64,000 nucleotides of DNA. Source: Pseudomonas sp. A-RE-19 (GTDB lineage: Bacteria; Pseudomonadota; Gammaproteobacteria; Pseudomonadales; Pseudomonadaceae). The notes beneath the pieces were generated by a model that ran no database searches, was not told the origin of the DNA, and was given only the letters and a program-made list of their open reading frames with translations. A program made the position numbers and the translations under genes. Location of the stretch: positions 62,001 to 126,000 of the forward strand of contig NZ_JAHBDQ010000055.1 in assembly GCF_019956555.1 (NCBI RefSeq), given 5' to 3'. Position 1 is the first letter of the stretch; each line of letters opens with the position of its first letter. Positions 35,073 through 41,669 of the stretch are shown piece after piece.

Positions 35073-36274
35073 GGTCGGCTGCCCTCGGCGACGGCACTGG
35101 CTTTGCTTTCCCGGGTGTAGGTCAGTACGAAATGGGCCACGAGCCCGAAGATCAGCCCCCAGAATGCAGCGGCCAGCCCCAGGAAACTCATGCCCGAGGC
35201 GGTGACCAGGAAGGTGATCAGGGCCGCTTCACGTTGTTTCTCGTCAGCCATGGCGCCGGTCAGCCCGGCGCTGATCGCCCCGAACAGGGCCAGGCCGGCG
35301 AGGGAGGCAATCAGCTCTTTGGGCAAGGCAGAAAACACCGAAGCCAGGGTCGCGCCGAAGGTGCCCATCAGAATGTAGAACACCCCGCAGGCGATCCCGG
35401 CGATGTAACGCTTGTCGCGATCTTCATGGGCTTCGCGGCCGGTGCAGATCGCGGCGGTAATGGCCGCGAGATTGAGACCATGGGAGCCGAATGGTGCCAT
35501 CAAAATTGAACCGATGGCCGTGACCGAAATGATCGAGCGCGCCGGGGTGTTGTAACCCGAGGTGCGCATCACCGCCATGCCCGGCACGTACTGCCCGGTC
35601 AAGGTGACCAGGGCCAGCGGCAGGCCGATATTGATGATCGCGTGCCAGCTCCATTGCGGGGCGATGAAGATCGGGTGGGCGACATCGATGGTGATCGAAC
35701 CTGTGTTGAGTTCACCGGACGAGGCGGCCACGGCGCCGCCGACAATCAATACCGACAGGATGGCGTAGCGCGGTGAAAAGCGTTTGAAGATCAGGTAGGC
35801 CGCGATCATCGACAGCACCAGCGCCGGCTGCAGCTTGATCGAGGTGAAGAGTTCGGCGCCGAAACGAAACAAAATACCGGCGAGCATGGCGGCGGCGATG
35901 GCTTTGGGCAGGCGACTCATCAGTTTGTCGAACGCACCGGACAGGCCGACCACCGCGATAATCACCGAAGCCACCACATAGGCGCCGATGGCCTCGGGCA
36001 GGGAGACCGTGGGCAGCATCGACACCAGCAACGCCGCGCCCGGTGTCGACCAGGCCGTAATCACCGGAACCCGCAGACGCCAGCTCAACAACAGGCCGGT
36101 CACGCCGCTGCCGATGGAAATGGCCCAGATCCAGGACGACACTTGATCATTGGGCAGGTGTGCCTCCCGGGCCGCCTGAAACACAATGATCAGCGGGCCG
36201 GCATAGGAAATGATCACGGCAATGAAGCCTGCGATGATCGCTGACAGGGATAGATCCTTTCTGAGTGTGTCCAT
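35069..36274 (-). CDS. BenE-family benzoate/H+ symporter-like transporter
   Basis: This 401-residue inner-membrane protein has about twelve hydrophobic segments. The BenE signature region AWSTPGAALLVSMLPTVSLPEAIGAYV occurs in the first third, and NIGLPLALVTLTGQYVPGMAVMRTSGY in the middle. The family takes up benzoate in some bacteria, but many members have unknown substrates. I chose ATG 36274 (MDTLRKDLSLSAIIAGFIAV). The truncated FAD oxidoreductase follows with an ATGA overlap and a MocR regulator is divergent, suggesting that the substrate is an amine or amino acid that the lost enzyme once oxidised. Confidence 0.85.
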   Translation of the reverse strand: MDTLRKDLSLSAIIAGFIAVIISYAGPLIIVFQAAREAHLPNDQVSSWIWAISIGSGVTGLLLSWRLRVPVITAWSTPGAALLVSMLPTVSLPEAIGAYVVASVIIAVVGLSGAFDKLMSRLPKAIAAAMLAGILFRFGAELFTSIKLQPALVLSMIAAYLIFKRFSPRYAILSVLIVGGAVAASSGELNTGSITIDVAHPIFIAPQWSWHAIINIGLPLALVTLTGQYVPGMAVMRTSGYNTPARSIISVTAIGSILMAPFGSHGLNLAAITAAICTGREAHEDRDKRYIAGIACGVFYILMGTFGATLASVFSALPKELIASLAGLALFGAISAGLTGAMADEKQREAALITFLVTASGMSFLGLAAAFWGLIFGLVAHFVLTYTRESKASAVAEGSRP

Positions 36275-36623
36275 GATGTCTCGACTTGGCGTGGCGGGCA
36301 CGCGGTGGTTCAGGAGTGAGATTGCTTCGATTGCTTCGATTTGTGATGAGTGTATTTGAATGAATTGAGTTGATTCAATAGGCCGGGAACTTGTTAGGGT
36401 ATGTTTTTTGGCTATCAGTGTTTACTTGTCAGGGTTTTTTTACATAACTATTTGATTGTTAATAAAATAATGTTTTTGAAGAAAGTTTGTTGTGAGAGGT
36501 GTTGCTCGAATCAATCGCGGCATCAATCGAATCAATTTATGGATTGAGTCGATTTATTAGTTGCCTAACCTCCATGTGATATTCTCGGGTATTCATCATT
36601 TCTACGATGGGTAGCGATCATTC
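36275..36623. promoter_or_regulatory. AT-rich divergent regulatory region with ATTGA/TCAAT repeats
   Basis: This 349-base gap is much more AT-rich than its surroundings. Repeats visible: ATTGCTTCG twice in tandem (from 36321), the near-palindrome ATTGAGTTGATTCAAT (36364-36379), AATCAATCG / AATCAAT (36508-36536) and ATTGAGTCGATT (36543-36554). These could be MocR binding sites controlling benE and the regulator gene. No small gene is visible. Confidence 0.5.
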
Positions 36624-38012
36624 ATGTGGGTTCCTCAGCTAAGCGAGTTCAGCCAGCCGATGTATTTGTCGATTGCCGACGCGTTGGCGCGCGATATCAG
36701 CAACGGCGTGTTGAACGAAGGTGATCGTTTGCCGACCCTGCGCGAGCTGGCCACCACGCTGAATGTCACGCCGGGGACCATCAGCCGGGCCTATAGCGAA
36801 GCCCAACGACGGCGTCTGGTGCAGGGGGAAGTAGGGCGTGGCACTTATGTGCTCAACCAGCAGCAACTGGAACTGCCGGCCAGCAACAGTGCCGCCCCAC
36901 TGAATCTGGGGCAGTCCGAATTATTGGATCTTTCGATCATCAAGCCTTACAGCGAAACGCTGGAGTACTGGTTGCGCGACGCGTTGGTGGGCATGGCCAA
37001 GAGCACGGATTTTGCCCGTGCCCTCGATTACGCCCCCGATGGCGGACATCCAGCTCATCGCGAGGCAGGCGCGCAATGGCTGCGCCATTCGTTGCCCGAT
37101 GCACAATGGCAGCAAGTGGTGATCACCGCCGGCGCACAGCATGGTTTGATGGTCGCGATGAGTGCGTTGACCAACGCCGGTGATCTGGTGCTCTGCGAGG
37201 CGCTTTGCTACCCCGGCATCATTTCCCTGGCCCATGGACTGGAACGACGTCTGCGTGGCGTGCCAATGGACGATGAAGGGATCATTCCCGAAGCGCTGCG
37301 CGAACTGTGCCAGCGCGAGAAACCGGCGATGCTGGTCTGCGTGGCGACCTGTCAGAACCCGACGGCCGCGATCATGTCGCAAAAACGTCGGGCGCAAATC
37401 GCGGCGTTGGCCGAGGAGTTCGACTTCATCATCCTGGACGATGACATCTACGGTTTCCTGGCCACTGACCCGTCGATCAAACCGCTGTCGGCGTTTGCCC
37501 CGGATCGTTCGGTGTACCTGACCAGTCTGTCGAAGTCGATCATGCCGGCCTTGCGGATTGGCTATCTTTATAGCCCGCCGAAACTGCTGTCGCGTCTGAC
37601 CTCCATGGTGCGCAGCAGCGTCTGGATGCCGTCGCCATTGACCGCTCAATTGGCCAGCAATGTGATCACGCAGGGGTTGGATAAAAAGCTGATCCGCATT
37701 CAGCGCAACGAAGCCGCCGGACGGCAGGCGATCGCTCAGGAAATCTTCGCCAATGTCGAACTCAAGACCCAGCCGTACTCCTACCATGTCTGGTTGACGC
37801 TGCCCGAGCCTTGGACCAGCGACGAATTCGCCATGCTGGCCCGTGCCAATGGTGTGTTGGTCCTCAGTGGCACCCAGTTCCAGGCCGAACGTAGCGGAAA
37901 TACCCGCTGTGTGCGATTGGTGTTGATGTCGCCCACCAGCCAGGACGAATTGAGGTTTGCCCTGACCAAGCTGGCCAGCCTGATCGATTCGGACCCGCGA
38001 CGTTATTACTGA
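36624..38012 (+). CDS. MocR-type transcriptional regulator (GntR/aminotransferase fusion)
   Basis: This 462-residue protein has an N-terminal GntR winged helix (about 10-75: LPTLRELATTLNVTPGTISRAYSEAQ) fused to a fold-type I aminotransferase domain (about 110-450) with FIILDDDIYGFL and the PLP-lysine motif SLSKSIMPALRIGYL. MocR proteins sense PLP-bound amines or amino acids and usually act on a divergent gene. Here the divergent gene is the BenE-like transporter and its lost oxidoreductase. Start ATG 36624; the ribosome site is weak. Confidence 0.9.
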   Translation: MWVPQLSEFSQPMYLSIADALARDISNGVLNEGDRLPTLRELATTLNVTPGTISRAYSEAQRRRLVQGEVGRGTYVLNQQQLELPASNSAAPLNLGQSELLDLSIIKPYSETLEYWLRDALVGMAKSTDFARALDYAPDGGHPAHREAGAQWLRHSLPDAQWQQVVITAGAQHGLMVAMSALTNAGDLVLCEALCYPGIISLAHGLERRLRGVPMDDEGIIPEALRELCQREKPAMLVCVATCQNPTAAIMSQKRRAQIAALAEEFDFIILDDDIYGFLATDPSIKPLSAFAPDRSVYLTSLSKSIMPALRIGYLYSPPKLLSRLTSMVRSSVWMPSPLTAQLASNVITQGLDKKLIRIQRNEAAGRQAIAQEIFANVELKTQPYSYHVWLTLPEPWTSDEFAMLARANGVLVLSGTQFQAERSGNTRCVRLVLMSPTSQDELRFALTKLASLIDSDPRRYY

Positions 38013-38175
38013 GCCGACGGCGCTATCGCCTGACGTTTGTCCCTCAGATGATGGCCAACTCACCTACAGTTAATTCAGCCTCTGACGAATGCCTTTTTTC
38101 CGGGGCCCTTCCACCGCACGAAGGCCTCGGCTAAGGTGCGCGGCTTCCAATCCTTTCATCGCTCGAAGGCCCGGC

Positions 38176-38406
38176 ATGACCGAACAGAACACCAACCCCC
38201 TGCACGGCGTGACGCTGGAGCAAATCCTCAACGCCCTGGTTGAACACTACGAATGGTCGGGGCTGGCCGAGCGCATCGATATCCGCTGCTTCAAGAGCGA
38301 CCCCAGCATCAAGTCGAGCCTGACGTTCCTGCGCAAAACCCCATGGGCGCGGGAGAAGGTCGAACGCTTGTACGTGAAGCTGATGCGCACCAAGCGACCG
38401 GTCTGA
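38176..38406 (+). CDS. VF530 (DUF2132) family small protein
   Basis: This 76-residue basic protein begins MTEQNTNPLHGVTLEQILNAL. The family signature DPSIKSSLTFLRKTPWAREKVERLY is complete, and the length is typical. Structures of the family show a small helical fold, and a DNA-binding role is assumed by annotation. Start ATG 38176 replaces the longer frame from 38089, which lacks family sequence. The Pr6Pr gene starts two bases after its stop, so they are probably co-transcribed. Confidence 0.88.
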   Translation: MTEQNTNPLHGVTLEQILNALVEHYEWSGLAERIDIRCFKSDPSIKSSLTFLRKTPWAREKVERLYVKLMRTKRPV

Positions 38407-38408
38407 GC

Positions 38409-39059
38409 ATGCTCATACCCTCGACGCCAGGTTCTGCCGCGAGGCGTCGTTGTGTTGCCGTGGCTGCGGTTTTGGGCTGGGCCGGTTTAAGCATTCAGAT
38501 GTACCTGATTCTTTACTCACGCTGGAGTATTGCGGCCAGTCTGCTGGGTGGGCTGGTGAGTTTCTTCAGCTTTTTTACCGTGCTGACCAATACGCTGGTG
38601 GCGGTGGTGCTGACCTGTGAACTGACGTCCCGTGAGTCTGCGGCGCGACGCTGGTTTTTGCTGCCGTGGGTAAGCAGTGCAATTGCGGTGAGCATCGCCG
38701 TGGTCGGTTTGGCGTACAGCCTGTTGTTACGCCATTTGTGGCATCCCGAAGGCTGGCAATGGCTGGCCGATGAACTGATGCATGACGTCATGCCGCTGCT
38801 GTTTCTGGCTTATTGGTGGTGCTGTGTGCCCAAAGGTACGTTGCGGGTGCGGCACATTGCGGTGTGGGTGATCTATCCGCTGGTGTACTTCGGCTATACG
38901 TTATGGCGCGGGCATCTGCTGGCGGTTTATCCCTATCCGTTCATTGATGTCGACAAGTTGGGTTATCCACAGGTGTTCATCAATGCCGGCGGGTTGTTGG
39001 CGGGGTTTGTGGTGATTGCGCTGGTGATGATTGGGTTGGATCGGCGTTTTCGCCATTAA
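38409..39059 (+). CDS. Pr6Pr family integral membrane protein
   Basis: This 216-residue protein has six membrane segments with the Pr6Pr (FAR-17a/AIG1-like) pattern: SFFSFFTVLTNTLVAVVLTCEL in the second, HDVMPLLFLAYWW in the fourth and YPFIDVDKLGYPQVFINAG before the last. Fungal and animal relatives include fatty-acid-ester hydrolases (ADTRP/AIG1), with Thr and His residues proposed as catalytic; the bacterial role is unknown. It directly follows the VF530 gene. Confidence 0.8.
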   Translation: MLIPSTPGSAARRRCVAVAAVLGWAGLSIQMYLILYSRWSIAASLLGGLVSFFSFFTVLTNTLVAVVLTCELTSRESAARRWFLLPWVSSAIAVSIAVVGLAYSLLLRHLWHPEGWQWLADELMHDVMPLLFLAYWWCCVPKGTLRVRHIAVWVIYPLVYFGYTLWRGHLLAVYPYPFIDVDKLGYPQVFINAGGLLAGFVVIALVMIGLDRRFRH

Positions 39060-39075
39060 TAAATATTTGTTGAAG

Positions 39076-39182
39076 GTCAAAAGATCGCAGCCTGCGGCAG
39101 CTCCTACGGGAATCATGTACACCCGTGAATCATCGGGCGAACACAAATCCTGTAGGAGCTGCCGAAGGCTGCGATCTTTTAA
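39076..39182. repeat. REP palindrome pair
   Basis: Inverted GTAGGAGCTGCCGAAGGCTG copies whose central linker (GTACACCCGTGAATCATCGG) resembles the linkers of the array at 3031-3964. It separates the convergent Pr6Pr and siderophore-interacting genes. Confidence 0.9.
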
Positions 39183-39185
39183 GGC

Positions 39186-39977
39186 TTATTCCTCGTCGCG
39201 GTCATCCAGCCGCCAATAGCCGACGGCTTTGACGAACTGTTCGTTCAAGCCGTGCTCATCGAGCAATACCCGACGAATCTGCCGCGACACCTTGGACTCA
39301 GTCGCCACCCACGCGTACAGATTGCCAGCGGGCACCTTGATCTGCTGCACGGTGGTCAGCAGGTTATTCCTGCCTCCTTCACGCAACACCCAGATCACAT
39401 CGACCTGGGCTGCGCTTTCCAGGCGTTGTTGTTCGGCGCCGTTTTCCACTTCCACGATCACCAGCGCACGCCGATTGGCGGCCAGGCCTTCGAGGCGGCG
39501 GGTGATGGCGGGCAGGGCGGTTTCGTCGCCGATCAGCAGGTAGCTGTCGAAGATGTCCGGCACGATCATCGAGCCCCGAGGCCCGCCGATGTGCAGAAAC
39601 TGGCCGGGTTTGGCCTGCTCGGCCCAGGTCGAAGCAGGGCCATCGCCGTGCAGCACAAAATCGATGTCCAGCTCCAGCGTGTTCAGGTCATAACGACGAG
39701 GCGTGTAGTCGCGCATCGCCGGCATCGGCCCGTTGTCTTTGCCTGCCCCGAGTACCAGGGTTTCCAGTGCCGCTTGCTCTGCTGCGTTTTGCGGGAACAA
39801 CAGTTTGACGTGGTCATCCGTTCCGAGGCTGACAAAGCCAGTCAGCTCTGGGCCACCCAGGGTAATCCGGCGCATGCGCGGGGTCAGGTCGACCACCCGC
39901 AGCACTTGCAGACGACGACGTTTGATCTCGTGGCTGACACGATGAATGGAGGGCGATTGCAGGATAACGTCGGTCAT
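39186..39977 (-). CDS. siderophore-interacting protein (ferric-siderophore reductase, YqjH-like)
   Basis: This 263-residue cytoplasmic flavoprotein has an FAD-binding domain with RDYTPRRYD and FLHIGGPRGSM and a C-terminal NAD(P)H domain (YLLIGDETALPAITRRLEG). Members reduce ferric siderophores to release iron. The gene order, directly after a His-rich PadR regulator with a four-base overlap, is that of E. coli YqjI/YqjH, where YqjH is a ferric reductase repressed by YqjI. It is likely regulated by the upstream PadR protein and by iron or nickel. Confidence 0.9.
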   Translation of the reverse strand: MTDVILQSPSIHRVSHEIKRRRLQVLRVVDLTPRMRRITLGGPELTGFVSLGTDDHVKLLFPQNAAEQAALETLVLGAGKDNGPMPAMRDYTPRRYDLNTLELDIDFVLHGDGPASTWAEQAKPGQFLHIGGPRGSMIVPDIFDSYLLIGDETALPAITRRLEGLAANRRALVIVEVENGAEQQRLESAAQVDVIWVLREGGRNNLLTTVQQIKVPAGNLYAWVATESKVSRQIRRVLLDEHGLNEQFVKAVGYWRLDDRDEE

Positions 39978-40555
39978 TCGGCTTTCTCCGAAGTGGGTTG
40001 AACGACAGGGCCGTCGACGATGGCTTTGGCCGTGTTGTTGAGCAGGTCGCGTACCCGCAGGATTTCTTCCGGGCTCCAGCGGCCATGGTGCATTTGCAGG
40101 GCATGGCGCAGGTTGTGCACCGCTTCGTGAATTTCGGCCGGCCGGTCATGGCCGCGTAATGAGCGCTTGCTGACTTCGATGCGCGTGCGCACGCCGTCCA
40201 GGGCAATCGCCTGTTCACTTAAAGACAGACGTCCGGCGTCGGTGATTGTGTAGCGTTTTTTCCCGCCCTCGGCATCGCCCAGGATCATTTCGCTTTCTTC
40301 AAGGAAGGTCAGGGTCGGGTAGATCACGCCGGGGCTGGGGCTGTAGGCGCCGTCGAACATGTTTTCGATCTGGCGGATCAGGTCATAGCCATGGCACGGC
40401 TGCTCGGCGATCAGCGCCAGCAGCAGTAATTTCAGGTCGCCAGGGGCGAACACCCGTGGCCCGCGTCCACCGCGTTCGCGGCCAGGTCCCGGGCGTTTCT
40501 CGAAGCCGTCGCGGCCGTCACCGTGTTCGCGGTGGGGGGAATGATGGTCTCTCAT
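39974..40555 (-). CDS. PadR-family regulator with His-rich N-terminus (YqjI-like)
   Basis: This 193-residue protein begins MRDHHSPHREHGDGRDGF, a His-rich tail like the nickel-binding tail of E. coli YqjI. The PadR winged helix follows (LKLLLLALIAEQPCHGYDLIRQIE ... SPGVIYPTLTFLEE), then a C-terminal helical dimerisation part. It overlaps the siderophore-interacting gene by four bases (ATGA). A dyad in its promoter (40581-40602) is the probable operator, suggesting autoregulation. It is predicted to be a metal-responsive repressor of the reductase. Confidence 0.88.
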   Translation of the reverse strand: MRDHHSPHREHGDGRDGFEKRPGPGRERGGRGPRVFAPGDLKLLLLALIAEQPCHGYDLIRQIENMFDGAYSPSPGVIYPTLTFLEESEMILGDAEGGKKRYTITDAGRLSLSEQAIALDGVRTRIEVSKRSLRGHDRPAEIHEAVHNLRHALQMHHGRWSPEEILRVRDLLNNTAKAIVDGPVVQPTSEKAE

Positions 40556-40580
40556 TTCTGCTTGCTCTCGTCGTGTTTAG

Positions 40581-40602
40581 ATACAACTTAAGATATATCT
40601 TT
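40581..40602. promoter_or_regulatory. dyad operator upstream of the PadR gene
   Basis: A 22-bp imperfect palindrome centred on CTTAAG (40589-40594) has outer arms AGATA and TATCT; 9 of 11 pairs match. A second perfect palindrome AAGATATATCTT (40592-40603) overlaps it. It sits about 25 bases before the regulator start, where a repressor would block transcription. Confidence 0.55.
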
Positions 40603-40603
40603 A

Positions 40604-41080
40604 CGGCTAGGCAAGCCCCTCAGACCAATGGTCAAAAAAGATTCCGGCAGTGGGGGCTTCGAGATAACGCATGAAAAATCCATTTCTATCGAAAAAATAA
40701 CGATTTTTATTCAGATGGAAACATCAAAATTAGTATTAACTCTCTAATTATCCGGTTTGCTCCTTTATAAACGGGTCGTGTGGTATCGATCTTACAGAAG
40801 TTGGTTTAATCCGGATTGTCGGTTATGACGGAGTTTATGTTGTTTGTAGTCTGTCTCTTACAGTCGGTCAGCGATTTTATTGTTATTTCAGGTTTTTTCT
40901 TTCCAAGGTAATGGTGCTCTGGCTACATGTTTGTCGGAACTTGCCTGCTTACTTTCCAGAACGATTGCTTGATCATTCTTCGGCGTTGAAAGTTCCGAAG
41001 AACACATGGCTGCTCGTGACGGTTTTTGTTCTGCTGGAACTTTCAGTGACTCGATCCTTTATAAATACAGGTACTGAACG
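40604..41080. promoter_or_regulatory. long AT-rich leader of the fimbrial operon
   Basis: Nearly 480 bases without a gene precede the major fimbrial subunit. The first 250 bases are AT-rich, with runs such as CGAAAAAATAACGATTTTT. A 10-bp inverted repeat TGAAAGTTCC (40987-40996) / GGAACTTTCA (41036-41045) with a 39-base loop lies just upstream of the ribosome site. A frame at 40911-41255 only overlaps the pilin gene out of phase. No invertase or invertible repeat was found. Confidence 0.5.
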
Positions 41081-41560
41081 ATGTTCAAGAAATTCGCGAT
41101 TGCTGCTCCATTGGCTGTTCTGGCACTGGGTTCTTCCATGGCTTTCGGCGCGGGCGAAGCTCGTCACTCCATCAGCCTCATCGCCCACGTACCTACCAAC
41201 GGTTTCTACGTGGTGCCGACCGACCCTGACCTGGTCAACAAGGACCAGGACATGAGCTATCAGCCGACCACCGGCAAGATGGGTGAAGTCAACGGCTTCT
41301 TCGACGTGCGCAACAACAACGGCTCGGTTCACGCCAGCCTGGAAAGTTTGCCGAAGCTGATCGCCGGCGCCGAAGCGATCGATCTGCAAGTCTCGTTCAA
41401 CAACAAAGTGCTGACCCTGACACCGCAAATGGTTGTGGGGGAGGCTGAGTCTGATGTGAACTTCCGTGCACCGCTGAACATTAAGGCAGTGGGTACCAAT
41501 TTCCAGCCGGGTGATTACACCGGTGCCGTAGCAATGATCTTTGATGCTGTCACCCCTTGA
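41081..41560 (+). CDS. CS1-type (alpha) fimbrial major subunit
   Basis: This secreted 159-residue pilin is similar to CooA of CS1 fimbriae. The signal peptide MFKKFAIAAPLAVLALGSSMAFG is followed by the family start ARHSISLIAHVPTNGFYVVPTDPDL, which donates a strand to the next subunit. It ends GDYTGAVAMIFDAVTP. No cysteines are present, as usual for this class. It is the first gene of a five-gene operon and a strong hairpin follows its stop, consistent with higher production of the major subunit than of the downstream proteins. Confidence 0.92.
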   Translation: MFKKFAIAAPLAVLALGSSMAFGAGEARHSISLIAHVPTNGFYVVPTDPDLVNKDQDMSYQPTTGKMGEVNGFFDVRNNNGSVHASLESLPKLIAGAEAIDLQVSFNNKVLTLTPQMVVGEAESDVNFRAPLNIKAVGTNFQPGDYTGAVAMIFDAVTP

Positions 41561-41604
41561 TCAAACGATCAGGCACTAAGCGCTAACTTTTTCAAGTAGC
41601 GTTC

Positions 41605-41637
41605 TCCGGCGGATACCCAGCAGGGCTGTCCGCCGGA
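41605..41637 (+). promoter_or_regulatory. intercistronic hairpin after the pilin gene
   Basis: TCCGGCGGA (41605-41613) pairs perfectly with TCCGCCGGA (41629-41637), and CCC/GGG can pair within the loop. No U-run follows, so it is more likely an mRNA-stability or partial-stop element between pilin and usher. Confidence 0.6.
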
Positions 41638-41669
41638 CTTCAACTTGTCCGTAATCAGAGTACGAGTTC

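Noticed and set aside
40604..41080. Phase-variation switch for the fimbrial operon
   Set aside because: No pair of invertible repeats of the right spacing and no recombinase gene nearby.
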